DNA from: Paenibacillus zeirhizosphaerae
GTDB lineage: Bacteria; Bacillota; Bacilli; Paenibacillales; Paenibacillaceae
DNA: 64,000 nucleotides
Assembly: GCF_030705605.1 (NCBI RefSeq)
Contig: NZ_JAPCKK010000010.1
Coordinates: forward strand, 25,148 to 89,147
Direction: 5' to 3'
The notes beneath the pieces were generated by a model. The model had not been told where the DNA came from. It saw only the letters and a program-made list of their open reading frames with translations, and made no database searches. How positions within the stretch are numbered: position 1 is the first letter of the stretch; the number at the start of each line of letters is the position of its first letter. Shown one piece after another: positions 43,610-52,818 of this stretch. The position numbers were made by a program, and so were the translations under genes.

Positions 43610-44338
43610 CTGATTCAGTTTCGGAACGTCAACAAACATTATGGCAGCTTTCAGGTCCTTAAGGACATTAACCTGACGATTGAAGAAGGCCAAGTGGTTG
43701 TTATTATTGGACCTTCCGGTTCCGGTAAGAGCACATTGCTTCGCTGCATGAACCGTCTGGAAACTATTTCCGACGGGGAACTGATCGTCAACGGTGTCGC
43801 ACTCCATGACAAGAAAGTGGACATCAACAAATTCCGCCGCAATATCGGCATGGTTTTCCAGCACTTTAATCTATATCCCCACAAGCGGGTTATTGATAAT
43901 ATCGTGCTTGCTCCAACCAAGGTACTCGGTGTATCCAAATCGGAAGCTGCTGCAACAGCTATGACCTATCTGAAGAGGGTAGGCATTGAAGACAAGGCAC
44001 AGAGCTATCCTTCACAGCTATCCGGGGGACAGCAGCAACGTGTCGCCATTGCGCGTGGGCTTGCCATGAAGCCACAGGTCATGCTCTTTGATGAACCCAC
44101 ATCCGCACTTGATCCCGAGACCATTGGTGAAGTGCTTGATGTTATGCGTTCTCTTGCCCATGACGGCATGACGATGGTCATTGTAACCCATGAAATGGGC
44201 TTTGCCCGCGAGGTTGCCGACCGGGTCATTTTTATGGACCAGGGCCAAATTCTGGAAGACAGCACGCCGGCCGAGTTTTTCGCCGAGCCGCGTGAAGAGC
44301 GTGCACGCACGTTCCTTAGCCGTTTGATCAACCACTAA
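43610..44338 (+). CDS. glnQ: Glutamine ABC transporter ATP-binding protein GlnQ
   Basis: ATPase of 242 residues for polar amino-acid import. Motifs are Walker [10 protein letters not shown] (about 36-44), Q-loop [10 protein letters not shown], signature LSGGQQQR, Walker [13 protein letters not shown] and H-loop VTHEMGFA. Homologous GlnQ proteins start MITFHNVNKHYG. The matching codons here read CTG ATT CAG TTT CGG, so translation most probably begins at CTG 43610 (AAAGGGGGG 6 bases upstream); no ATG, GTG or TTG lies in frame until GTG 43694, which would remove Walker-upstream strands. The gene is first in a glnQ-glnH-permease-permease operon under a GlnR/TnrA box. Confidence 0.88.
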   Translation: MIQFRNVNKHYGSFQVLKDINLTIEEGQVVVIIGPSGSGKSTLLRCMNRLETISDGELIVNGVALHDKKVDINKFRRNIGMVFQHFNLYPHKRVIDNIVLAPTKVLGVSKSEAAATAMTYLKRVGIEDKAQSYPSQLSGGQQQRVAIARGLAMKPQVMLFDEPTSALDPETIGEVLDVMRSLAHDGMTMVIVTHEMGFAREVADRVIFMDQGQILEDSTPAEFFAEPREERARTFLSRLINH

Positions 44339-44368
44339 ATATATATAATTTGAAAGGGGTTCAGTTTT

Positions 44369-45205
44369 ATGAAAAAAGGTTTGAAATGGAATGCGCTTTT
44401 GCTGCTAGCCCTCTCTTTCGCTCTGGTTCTCGCCGCATGCGGCAACAAAGCTTCTACCGACACAACGGCCGGCGAAGCCGGCGGTGAAGCGCAAAGCGCG
44501 CTGGAGGCCATCAAGGCACGCGGCAAGCTCGTTGTCGGCGTGAAGAGCGACACCAAGCTGTTCGGTTTGAAAAACACCAGCACCGGGGACATCGAAGGCT
44601 TCGACGTCGATGTCGCAAAAGCGATCGCGAAACACATTTTGGGTGACGAAACCAAGATTGAGCTGAAAGAAGTAACTTCCAAGACACGTATCCCGCTCCT
44701 GCAGAACGGTGAAATCGACATGATCGTTGCGACCATGACGATTACCGAAGAACGCAAACAACAGGTTGACTTCAGTGACGTATATTTTGAAGCTGGCCAG
44801 TCCCTGCTCGTTCCGAAGGGAAGCCCGATCACAGGCGTGGATTCTTTGACTAAAGGCACGAAAGTATTGGCTGTTAAAGGCTCTACTTCCGTAAAAAATA
44901 TCAGGGAAAAAGCTCCGGATGCCGAAGTGCTTGAATTTGAAAACTATCAGGATGCCTTCAACGCGCTCAAAGCCAATAAAGGCGATGCCCTGACAACAGA
45001 CAACGCAATTCTGTTCGGCATGCAGCAGCAGGACGCAAGCTTCGAGATGGTCGGCGGCAACTTCACTGACGAACCATACGGTATCGCAGTTAAGAAGGGC
45101 TCCACTGATCTGCTGCAGGCGGTAAACGATACGCTGACTGACCTGAAGTCAAGCGGCGATTATGACAAATTGTATGAACAATGGCTTGGCGTTAAACCTG
45201 AATAA
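44369..45205 (+). CDS. glnH: Glutamine/glutamate-binding lipoprotein of the ABC transporter
   Basis: A 278-residue extracytoplasmic binding protein of SBP family 3. The lipobox LAAC follows a signal peptide (LLLALSFALVLAACGN). The ligand-binding fold is clear: GKLVVGVKSDTKLFG, DIEGFDVDVAKAIAKHILG (cited in part) and DALTTDNAILFG. It is the standard glutamine/glutamate binding protein size. AAAGGGG precedes the ATG. A hairpin downstream may raise its mRNA level above that of the permeases. Confidence 0.9.
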   Translation: MKKGLKWNALLLLALSFALVLAACGNKASTDTTAGEAGGEAQSALEAIKARGKLVVGVKSDTKLFGLKNTSTGDIEGFDVDVAKAIAKHILGDETKIELKEVTSKTRIPLLQNGEIDMIVATMTITEERKQQVDFSDVYFEAGQSLLVPKGSPITGVDSLTKGTKVLAVKGSTSVKNIREKAPDAEVLEFENYQDAFNALKANKGDALTTDNAILFGMQQQDASFEMVGGNFTDEPYGIAVKKGSTDLLQAVNDTLTDLKSSGDYDKLYEQWLGVKPE

Positions 45206-45215
45206 TAGAATGGCG

Positions 45216-45247
45216 GAAGGAGCCGCAGCAGCGTGCTCCTTCTTTCT
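45216..45247 (+). terminator. Intra-operon hairpin after glnH
   Basis: GAAGGAGC (45216-45223) pairs with GCTCCTTC (45235-45242), followed by TTTCTT. It probably reduces read-through from the binding-protein gene into the permease genes. Confidence 0.6.
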
Positions 45248-45278
45248 TGCCATCGGCTAACGGAGGTGTGATCCGCAT

Positions 45279-45938
45279 ATGCTAACTTTTGACATTAATG
45301 TCCTGTTCAATTATTGGGACTTGTACATGGAGGGCTTCCTGAACACCATCAAGGTCAGCTTAATTGCTCTTGTGGCAAGCTTTCTGCTTGGAGCCTTGAT
45401 TGCCGTATTCCGGATAGCACCCTTCAAGCCACTGAATTGGTTGGGTACCATTTATGTGGAAATATTCCGGAATATCCCGCTGCTGATTACGGTCTATCTC
45501 TTCTATTTGGGCCTGGGTCCTCTCGGCATCAACCTGGACGGTTTTAAATCGGGTACCATCGGATTAAGCATTTACACCGCCGCTTATATTGCGGAAGCCA
45601 TACGCGCCGGTATTCAGACGGTGCCCAAAGGCCAGATGGAAGCAGGCCGGTCATCCGGCTTGACGTACAATCAGACGATGATCCATGTCATTCTGCCGCA
45701 GGCCATCAAGATTGCGCTGCCGGCCATGGGTAATCAGTTCATTAACCTTTTCAAGAACTCGTCCATTCTCGCTGTCGTTGCCGCTGCGGATTTGATGCTG
45801 ATGTCCGACCGGATCAACTCGGAGACATTCCTGCCTGTCAGCGTTTATGCTTTCACCGCTTTATTATATCTGGTCGTTACCCTTCCGCTCAGCTTTGTCA
45901 TGCTGTACATGGAAAAGCGGCTGGCCAAAACATCTTAA
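45279..45938 (+). CDS. glnM: Glutamine ABC transporter permease (GlnM-like)
   Basis: A 219-residue inner-membrane protein with about five TM helices and the HEQ/EAA loop of polar amino-acid permeases (AIRAGIQTVPKGQMEAGRSSG, cited in part: GQMEAGRSSGLTYNQTM). It includes YVEIFRNIPLLITVYLFY, the typical HisMQ signature. A second permease follows 15 bp later, so the transporter likely uses a heterodimeric channel. Substrate is taken from the operon. Confidence 0.9.
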   Translation: MLTFDINVLFNYWDLYMEGFLNTIKVSLIALVASFLLGALIAVFRIAPFKPLNWLGTIYVEIFRNIPLLITVYLFYLGLGPLGINLDGFKSGTIGLSIYTAAYIAEAIRAGIQTVPKGQMEAGRSSGLTYNQTMIHVILPQAIKIALPAMGNQFINLFKNSSILAVVAAADLMLMSDRINSETFLPVSVYAFTALLYLVVTLPLSFVMLYMEKRLAKTS

Positions 45939-45953
45939 GGAGGGAAACCTGTT

Positions 45954-46604
45954 ATGGATTTTATAGGTTTATTTAGTGGGCCTAACGTCAAATTTATACT
46001 GCAGGGCTTCCTCCTTACGTTGGAAGTCGGCATCTGGTCCATCGTTATCAGTACGATCGCGGGCATCATATTCGGCGTTTTGCGTTATACACGAATCCCA
46101 GTTATTACCCAGGCGGCTGCTACCCTTATTGACCTGATCCGCAACCTGCCGCTTCTGCTGATCATTTATTTCCTCTTCCTCGTCCTGAAGCCGCTCGGAT
46201 TTGACGTCGATTTGAAATGGTCTGCAATCATCGGCCTGTCCGTTTTCGAAGGGGCCATGATTGCGGAGGTGGTACGCAGCGGCTTGAAATCGGTCGATAA
46301 AGGGCAGATTGAAGCAGCCAGATCGTCAGGCTTAAATTACACACAGACGCTGTGGCATATCGTTCTCCCGCAAGGCTTGCGGCGGATGGTGCCCCCGATG
46401 GTAAGCCAGTACATTTCCCTGATGAAGGATACTTCGCTGGCAGTCATCATCTCACTGCCTGAGCTGACGCACAGCGCGCAGATTGCTGGCGCGCAGAATC
46501 AGTCCTTCGTGATTCCGGCGCTTCTATTCGCGGCTTTCCTGTATTTTGCCGTGAACTACAGCATGTCGCTGATCGCCAGAAGGCTGGAAGTGCGAACCCA
46601 TTGA
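45954..46604 (+). CDS. glnP: Glutamine ABC transporter permease (GlnP-like)
   Basis: A 216-residue partner permease with the same fold as the preceding gene: LTLEVGIWSIVISTIAGII, IDLIRNLPLLLIIYFLF and GQIEAARSSGLNYTQTLWH. AAGGAGGG precedes the ATG. It is the last gene of the glnQ operon; the glycine riboswitch leader of sdaAB begins about 100 bp downstream. Confidence 0.9.
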   Translation: MDFIGLFSGPNVKFILQGFLLTLEVGIWSIVISTIAGIIFGVLRYTRIPVITQAAATLIDLIRNLPLLLIIYFLFLVLKPLGFDVDLKWSAIIGLSVFEGAMIAEVVRSGLKSVDKGQIEAARSSGLNYTQTLWHIVLPQGLRRMVPPMVSQYISLMKDTSLAVIISLPELTHSAQIAGAQNQSFVIPALLFAAFLYFAVNYSMSLIARRLEVRTH

Positions 46605-46707
46605 TCGCCCAATGATTGAACCTTGAGCGGTGAGCATTGACACGTTGAGGTCCATCCTTTACTCTTAATTTAAAGCACTGAATTAAATACCACTCGCGGA
46701 TGAGGCT

Positions 46708-46893
46708 TACGGGAGAGACCTGATCAATATCATGATTCAGGGCACCGAAGGAGCAAGCTGTACGGCACCCGGCCGACAGTTAATCTCTCAGGTACATGTA
46801 CCGTTAGCTGACGCAGCTCTGGAGAGCGCGCAAGCCACCAAAGGGGTAAGACGGGGCTGGAAACAGCCCGTTAGAAACTCTCAGGTACAAAGG
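46708..46893 (+). ncRNA. Tandem glycine riboswitch
   Basis: Two glycine aptamers stand in series: the first at about 46710-46797 (GGGAGAGACC, GGCACCGAAGGAGCAAGC, AATCTCTCAGGTAC), the second at about 46818-46890 (GGAGAGC, GCCACCAAAGGGGTAAG, AACTCTCAGGTAC). They match the conserved segments of the gcvT RNA. Binding of glycine should favour read-through into the serine dehydratase genes. Confidence 0.93.
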
Positions 46894-46894
46894 A

Positions 46895-46932
46895 CAGAGA
46901 CAAGGGACATCTCCTTGCTCTGCCCTTTTTTT
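46895..46932 (+). terminator. Riboswitch terminator
   Basis: CAGAGACAAGG pairs with CCTTGCTCTG (one bulge) and is followed by seven T residues. Glycine binding should alter its formation and thereby sdaAB expression. Confidence 0.8.
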
Positions 46933-46989
46933 GTGCTGACATCTTACGTAAGTATACGAAAAAAATTGTATACATAAGGAGGAATAGAC

Positions 46990-47673
46990 ATGCGCTTCAA
47001 AGATGTATTCTCTATCATCGGTCCGGCGATGACGGGCCCTTCGAGCTCACATACGGCTGGAGCCGTCCGTCTTGGCCGGATGGCACGGCATTGGCTCGGC
47101 GGATTGCCTGAACAGGCCAAGATGACGCTCTACGGCTCTTTTGCGGATACGTATAAAGGACATGGCACGGATCTTGCTCTTCTCGGCGGCCTGCTTGATT
47201 ACGAAACGGATGATGCGCGGATCCAAGACGCAGAGCATTGGGCGCAAGAAGCCGGCATGGCATTTGAGTTTGTCACCAGCGGCCTTCCGGCTCCCCATCC
47301 CAATACGGTCCGGTTAGAGCTGCAACGCGGCGGAGAAAAACGTACACTGCTCGGGTCATCGATCGGCGGAGGCAATGTGAATGTACAGCAGCTAAATGAG
47401 TTCCGTGTCAATTTAACCGGGGAGCTTCCTGCCCTGATCCTGCTTCATTCGGACAAACCGGGCATGCTCGGGTCAGTCACCTCCGCGCTCGGGGCCGCTG
47501 GCGTAAATATCGCTTATATGCATGTTGACCGCAAGGGGCGGGACGGTGAGGCCTTAACTGCGATTGAAACGGACAGCACAGTACCTGATCAGCTCATCAC
47601 AGAGCTGCAATCGTTAACTCACATGTATGAAGTGAGAAATATGGATATCCGCGGCAAAAGCAAGCGGCAGTAA
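46990..47673 (+). CDS. sdaAB: L-serine dehydratase, beta subunit
   Basis: A 227-residue iron-sulfur enzyme subunit that works with SdaAA to deaminate L-serine to pyruvate and ammonia. It has the N-terminal SDH_beta domain (IIGPAMTGPSSSHTAGAVRLG, cited in part: GPSSSHTAGAVRLG) and a C-terminal ACT domain with SDKPGMLGSVTSALG. AAGGAGGAATAG precedes the ATG. It is controlled by the glycine riboswitch directly upstream and lies 29 bp from sdaAA. Confidence 0.95.
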   Translation: MRFKDVFSIIGPAMTGPSSSHTAGAVRLGRMARHWLGGLPEQAKMTLYGSFADTYKGHGTDLALLGGLLDYETDDARIQDAEHWAQEAGMAFEFVTSGLPAPHPNTVRLELQRGGEKRTLLGSSIGGGNVNVQQLNEFRVNLTGELPALILLHSDKPGMLGSVTSALGAAGVNIAYMHVDRKGRDGEALTAIETDSTVPDQLITELQSLTHMYEVRNMDIRGKSKRQ

Positions 47674-47702
47674 TAGATGCTAATAAAAGGAGCAAAACAC
47701 CT

Positions 47703-48605
47703 ATGCGTTTCAGACATCTTCACGAAATCAGCGGGATTTGCAGGGGAGAATCCAAGACGATCAGCACCTTAATGATTGAAGAACAATCCAAGGAGACAGA
47801 TACTCCTCAACATGAAGTGTTCAGCCAGATGGCTGATTATTACGAGGTGATGAAGGAAGCGGTGCGACGCGGCCAGACGGAGAACACCGTATCACGCAGC
47901 GGATTAACCGGCGGAGACGGCAAAAGGGTAGCTGACTATCTCCGCTCAGGAGAAACCTGCTCGGGAGATGCCTCAGCACTCGCTATGGCCTATGCCCTTT
48001 CCGTATCCGAGGTAAATGCCTCCATGGGCCGCATTGTAGCCACTCCAACGGCTGGTTCCTGCGGAGTTATTCCAGGCGTATTCATCAGCTCGCAGGAGAG
48101 ATTCGGATGGTCGGATGAACATATGGTTCGCGGTCTCTTTGCAGCAGGAGCCATCGGTTATGTCATAGCCAACAATTCGTTTATATCCGGTGCAGAGGGC
48201 GGCTGTCAGGCCGAGATCGGCTCCGCCATCGGCATGGCAGCCGGGGCGATGGTTGAGCTGCGCGGCGGAACGCCCGAACAGGCGGTTCATGCCGTTGGCC
48301 TTGCCTTGAAAAACACACTTGGACTGATCTGCGATCCCGTAGCGGGCCTCGTTGAAATCCCTTGTATTGTACGCAACGGGCTCGGAGCTGTCACGGCCTT
48401 AGCTGCGGCGGATATGGCGCTGGCAGGCGTACGCAGCGCCATCCCATCGGACGAAGTGATAGATGTCATGCTGGAAGTTGGCAGCGCCATGCCTGTCCAA
48501 CACAGAGAGACCGCCAAAGGCGGCCTTGCCCAGACCCCGACAGGCCGGCGGATGACAGAAGCGCTTGCGGGCAACAACCCGCCGGCTGCAACAGAACAGA
48601 ACTAA
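47703..48605 (+). CDS. sdaAA: L-serine dehydratase, alpha subunit
   Basis: A 300-residue catalytic subunit holding the [4Fe-4S] cluster. Conserved cysteines are seen in ATPTAGSCGVIPG, GAEGGCQAEIGSA and LICDPVAGLVEIPC. AAAGGAGC precedes the ATG. A C-terminal bidirectional terminator follows. The pair feeds serine, derived from glycine by GlyA, into pyruvate. Confidence 0.95.
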   Translation: MRFRHLHEISGICRGESKTISTLMIEEQSKETDTPQHEVFSQMADYYEVMKEAVRRGQTENTVSRSGLTGGDGKRVADYLRSGETCSGDASALAMAYALSVSEVNASMGRIVATPTAGSCGVIPGVFISSQERFGWSDEHMVRGLFAAGAIGYVIANNSFISGAEGGCQAEIGSAIGMAAGAMVELRGGTPEQAVHAVGLALKNTLGLICDPVAGLVEIPCIVRNGLGAVTALAAADMALAGVRSAIPSDEVIDVMLEVGSAMPVQHRETAKGGLAQTPTGRRMTEALAGNNPPAATEQN

Positions 48606-48630
48606 CCATAAGAAGCATCGTGCAACCGAA

Positions 48631-48664
48631 AAAGGCCGTTCCCGTTTTATCGGGAGCGGCCTTC
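48631..48664. terminator. Bidirectional terminator
   Basis: AAGGCCGTTCCCG pairs with CGGGAGCGGCCTT (one G-U pair) across TTTTAT. It separates the convergent sdaAA gene and Ig-like gene and can end both, with TTTTTC on the minus strand. Confidence 0.85.
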
Positions 48665-48680
48665 TTCTATACAACCCACT

Positions 48681-51542
48681 TTATTTTTCCGTAACATTGA
48701 CAACCACCTTGGTCGTCTTGCCTGCGTACTTCAGCATGACCGTGGTTTTACCTTTGCTGACCCCTTTGATGATTCCATTCTTGGCGGTAGCGACCAGAAT
48801 TCTGGAAGAAGTCCATACTCCTTTTTTCGTTACATCCGCCTCTGTGTCATCGACATAAGTAGCAGTTGCCGACAGTTGCACCTGCTGTCCTACTGTCAGG
48901 TTCAATAATACCTCGCTCGTTTCAAGGTACTTCAGTGCATCCACCGTAACAGGCACCTTCACGCTTTTACCGCCGTATTTTGCCGTAATGGTCGTTTTGC
49001 CGTAACCGGTTGCCGTAACCGCACCGCTCTTCACGGTTGCCACCTTGTAGCTACTTGCGGTCCATTCCACTTTATTGGTCACATCGACAGTCGAACCGTC
49101 GCTTAACGTGGCTGTAATTTTAATATTATTCGTTTCACCCGTTTTCATAGAAAGAGAAACTTCAGATGCCGAAATTTTCGTTGCCGTATCCACCTCAACC
49201 GTAATGGTGACCTTCTGACCGCCATATTTCGCCGTAATGGTCGCTTTGCCTTTTTTATAGGCTTTGACAGAACCGTCTTTGACGGAAGCGATGGTTGTCT
49301 GGCTTGAAGACCATTCCGCGTCTTTGGTTACATCTCTTGTGTTACCGTCCGAATCCGTTGCTGTGAGCGTAATCAACTGAGCAGCGTCACCGGCTGACAT
49401 CACAATCAGGAACTTATCCGCCTCAAGCTCTGCAGCCAGACCTACTTCCACTTTAATGGTTGCTTTCATATTTCCGTATGCCGCAGTGATCGTAGCCCCA
49501 CCTTCGGACATACCTGTGATCAAGCCTGACGAATCCACTGACGCAATCGCGGAGCTGGTGGTCGTCCATTCCGCTTCGTCCGCAACATTCTCTGTAGTTC
49601 CATCCTTGTAGGTTACCGTCAGCTCCGCCTGATACGTATCATCAATATCGAGAACGACGGATTTTGCTTTTACCGCCAGCTTGGAAGGCTCGCCTACGGT
49701 AACGGTCACTGTCGCGCTCTTGCCGTTGTAAGTTGCAGTAATGACCGCAGTGCCTTTATTGTAAGCTGTCAGCTTGCCCTTATTCACATATACAACACTG
49801 TCCTTGTCCGAGGTCCAGGTTGTATCGTCGGTAACCACTTCCGTTGAGCCGTCCGTATAAGTGACCTTAGCCGTCAATTGGACAGGCTTACCGTTCACGG
49901 ACATTGAAACTTTCGAGCTGCCAATGTCCAAATGGGATGCCGTCTCCACGTTCACGGTAATGGTGGCTGATTTACCGCCATAGGTTGCTGTAATCGTAGC
50001 GGTTCCGGGGTTGTATGCCGTAATCAGTCCCCCGCTGGACACATAAGCAACATTTTCATTGCTCGAAGTCCAGGTTGCCTTGCTTGTAACGTCGGCTCCA
50101 TTTTCATCCTTCAATACAGGCTGATGGGTGCCCTTGACGTCCAAATAGACCTCTGACTTATCCACGCTCAGCTTGTTAACTTGTCCCACCTTAACAGAGA
50201 GGGTGGCCGTCTGTGTGCCGTAGCTTGCAGTAATCGTTGTCGTACCTGCACTGTAGCCGATCAGATAACCGTCCTTCACATCCGCTACTGACGGGTTGCT
50301 GGACGTGTAAGCGGCGGTCGTTGTCACATTCTTGCGAGTACCGTCTGCAAACGTTGCGGTCAATTCCAACTGCTGCTTCCCGCCGACCGAGTCAATGATG
50401 GCTTGATTTTGATTAAAATCAAGATAGCGGGCCACTTCCACGCTTACCTTGACCGTTACTGTTCTGTCCCCATATTTAGCAGTGATCGTTGCTTCTCCTG
50501 CTTTGTTGCCGATAACCTTGCCTTTATACACGCTGGCAATGCTCTCGTCACTCGATGTCCACCCCGCATCACCAGTAACATCCTTGGCGGCGGCATCCGG
50601 GTAAGCAGCCGTTAGGGTAAGCTGCTTCTCCCCACCGATTTTCAGGAAAAGATTCTCAACATCCACCGTCAGCTTGTTTGTTTTCTCCACGCTAACAGTG
50701 ATGGTCGCTGTCTTCGTACCATACTCGGCTGTAATGACAGCCGTCCCCTGTTTATAAGGTGTGATGCTGCCCTTCAGCACATCGGCTACCGTTGCATCAC
50801 TGGAGGACCACTCGGCATTCGCCGTTACGTCCTCGGTCGTTCCGTCGGGAAAGGTAGCAGTCAACGTAACCTTCTCCGGAGCATCGCTCAGCAGAAGAGA
50901 AACCTCCGTGCTGCTTGCTGTCACGCGTTTCACCACATCTACAGTGACTTCTATGGTAACCGTTTGCTTGCCGTACATACCAGTGATGGTCGCCGTACCG
51001 GCAGCAATACCAGTTACTGAGCCATTCACGACTGTAGCAACAGCGGAATTGCTAGAAGTCCACTCCGCCTCGTTAGCCACGGTATTGTCTATCGTGTTGT
51101 CGCTGTAGGTTGCTGTAAGTGTAACTTGTTCAGGTGTGCCTTTGCGCAGATTTAGGCTGGTTACATCTGCGGTTAAGGCCTTCACTTTCTTGGTTACCGT
51201 AATGGAAGTTGATTGGGAAAATGTTTTACCGTCCCCATCCTTAAAGATGGCAACAATCGTTGCTGTCCCCACCGATTTGGCAGTAACTGTACCGTTATAC
51301 ACGGAAGCAATGGCAGCATCGTCACTTGTCCAATCGGAATTAATCGTCACATCCGACGTTTTGGCATCGCTATATACAGCTGTAGCGGTCAGTTTTAACG
51401 TTTCGCCAACCATCAGCTGGGAGCTGTTCGCTGACAGAACAATTTTCGAAACAGCACTTGCAGCCCATGCCGGCGTGGCACCGACGATCAACAACAAGAA
51501 GGACAACATGATCGCAAGCGGTTTGGTCCAACGATTCCTCAA
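48681..51542 (-). CDS. Secreted protein of 11 bacterial Ig-like (BIG2) repeats
   Basis: A 953-residue exported protein. The signal peptide (AIMLSFLLLIVGATPAWA) is followed by about eleven tandem Ig-like domains of roughly 80 residues each. Each repeat has a core such as LTATYSDGT, then WTSS (or WSSS) followed by AxVxxG and a GTATITA strand (for example EWSSSDATVADVLKGS). The repeats start with VSKIVLSANSS, ALTADVTSLNL, RVTASSTEVSL, KLTVDVENLFL and so on. The C-terminus ends KTTKVVVNVTEK with no sortase motif, LysM or SLH domain, so retention is unclear. It probably acts in adhesion or as a surface stalk. Confidence 0.88.
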   Translation of the reverse strand: MRNRWTKPLAIMLSFLLLIVGATPAWAASAVSKIVLSANSSQLMVGETLKLTATAVYSDAKTSDVTINSDWTSDDAAIASVYNGTVTAKSVGTATIVAIFKDGDGKTFSQSTSITVTKKVKALTADVTSLNLRKGTPEQVTLTATYSDNTIDNTVANEAEWTSSNSAVATVVNGSVTGIAAGTATITGMYGKQTVTIEVTVDVVKRVTASSTEVSLLLSDAPEKVTLTATFPDGTTEDVTANAEWSSSDATVADVLKGSITPYKQGTAVITAEYGTKTATITVSVEKTNKLTVDVENLFLKIGGEKQLTLTAAYPDAAAKDVTGDAGWTSSDESIASVYKGKVIGNKAGEATITAKYGDRTVTVKVSVEVARYLDFNQNQAIIDSVGGKQQLELTATFADGTRKNVTTTAAYTSSNPSVADVKDGYLIGYSAGTTTITASYGTQTATLSVKVGQVNKLSVDKSEVYLDVKGTHQPVLKDENGADVTSKATWTSSNENVAYVSSGGLITAYNPGTATITATYGGKSATITVNVETASHLDIGSSKVSMSVNGKPVQLTAKVTYTDGSTEVVTDDTTWTSDKDSVVYVNKGKLTAYNKGTAVITATYNGKSATVTVTVGEPSKLAVKAKSVVLDIDDTYQAELTVTYKDGTTENVADEAEWTTTSSAIASVDSSGLITGMSEGGATITAAYGNMKATIKVEVGLAAELEADKFLIVMSAGDAAQLITLTATDSDGNTRDVTKDAEWSSSQTTIASVKDGSVKAYKKGKATITAKYGGQKVTITVEVDTATKISASEVSLSMKTGETNNIKITATLSDGSTVDVTNKVEWTASSYKVATVKSGAVTATGYGKTTITAKYGGKSVKVPVTVDALKYLETSEVLLNLTVGQQVQLSATATYVDDTEADVTKKGVWTSSRILVATAKNGIIKGVSKGKTTVMLKYAGKTTKVVVNVTEK

Positions 51543-51630
51543 ATGATTTACCTCCGATATATGAATATTCTTTAAACCTCACAACTTCATATATCGGTAG
51601 ATGTTGGGAAAACTTTAGGTTACTTTAGTC

Positions 51631-52818
51631 CTATTTTGACTCTGTTTTCATACCCGATCTGTATTCGGTCGGCGTCATGCCGCACTTGCGGCGAAACACC
51701 TGTGTAAAATGTCTTACATCATGATACCCGATCCGGTCGGCAATATCGACGAGCTTCAGTTGGGGATCAAGCAGCAGCTTTTTGGCCTGCTCCATGCGCA
51801 GACTGATAACATAATCCTTGTAACCCTGACCGGTTTTCTGTTTGAAGAGCTGGCTGAAATACACGGGATTCAGGAATACGACCGATGCGACCCTCTCCAG
51901 AGACAGATCCTCCGTAAAATGGGCACGAATATATTGCAGCGCCACATCAACGGTGTGGACACCTTCCTTCAGACATTCACCGCTGCCGGGTGCAAGATTG
52001 CCCTCCAATGAATTGCGCAGCGCCGCCGCCGTATCAGGTATACCTGCAAAATCACGGTGCGGCCCGGATGCCGCCGCTTGGAAGGGCAGCTTCAAATATC
52101 TCCGCAGATGTCCATTCAACTGGTCGATCAGCTTAGCGGCCTCCACTTCATTCTGGAGGCGGGCGATGCCAAGCAGACTATAACGGTCCAGGCTGACGAC
52201 AAATCCGTGACCGGCCGTATCCAGCAGCTCGGAGAGCACATTTTCGATAATAAAATGCTCCAGATGATTTTTCCTTTGCACTGGCCCCATACTGACCATA
52301 AAAAGATGGAAGTCCGGATAATTCTCTACAAAAGGGCGGATATCCAGCTTGCCTATATCCAGCCCGAGCGCATAGCGCTGAAATACGGCTTCCCTCAGGT
52401 ATCCCAGGTTGGACTTCAGCAGCTTGCCGTCTCGCACCCTTTCCGATTCAGCTTGTGCTTCTCCTGCCAGGGTTTCCACACACTCCAGCAGCTTCTTTTT
52501 GCCGATCGGCTTCAGCAGGTAATCCTTTGCACCAAGACGAACCGCCTTCTGGGCATATTGAAATTCCGAGTGGGCAGAAATGACAACCCACTGCAGGTGA
52601 GGATGCTTGCGCTTGGAGATCCGCATAAACTCAAGGCCATCCATACCTGGCATGAGAATATCGGTCAGCACAATATCCACCGGATGCTCCGCCAGAATCC
52701 CCGCCGCCTCCTCAGTGGAAGCTGCGGCATAGATACAGCTATCCGGCCAAGCCTGGTGGATCGTGCGCCCAATGCCTTGGCGGATCGTATGCTCATCATC
52801 AGCTATCAGTATATTCAT
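51631..52818 (-). CDS. YesN/AraC-type response regulator of the sugar ABC operon
   Basis: A 395-residue regulator. Receiver domain (1-120) with IADDE, TDILMPG, YLLKPIGKKK; a middle domain of about 150 residues; C-terminal AraC HTH (about 300-395) with LSLERVASVVFLNPVYFSQLF (cited in part) and DIADRIGYHDVRHFTQVFRR. It is encoded with the YesM-type kinase, overlapping its gene by 20 bp, and probably activates the carbohydrate transporter genes upstream in the same operon. Confidence 0.92.
   Translation of the reverse strand: MNILIADDEHTIRQGIGRTIHQAWPDSCIYAAASTEEAAGILAEHPVDIVLTDILMPGMDGLEFMRISKRKHPHLQWVVISAHSEFQYAQKAVRLGAKDYLLKPIGKKKLLECVETLAGEAQAESERVRDGKLLKSNLGYLREAVFQRYALGLDIGKLDIRPFVENYPDFHLFMVSMGPVQRKNHLEHFIIENVLSELLDTAGHGFVVSLDRYSLLGIARLQNEVEAAKLIDQLNGHLRRYLKLPFQAAASGPHRDFAGIPDTAAALRNSLEGNLAPGSGECLKEGVHTVDVALQYIRAHFTEDLSLERVASVVFLNPVYFSQLFKQKTGQGYKDYVISLRMEQAKKLLLDPQLKLVDIADRIGYHDVRHFTQVFRRKCGMTPTEYRSGMKTESK

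Noticed and set aside
46732..46977. ORF of 81 codons through the glycine riboswitch
   Set aside because: It lies entirely in the aptamers and terminator; sequence is explained by conserved RNA.
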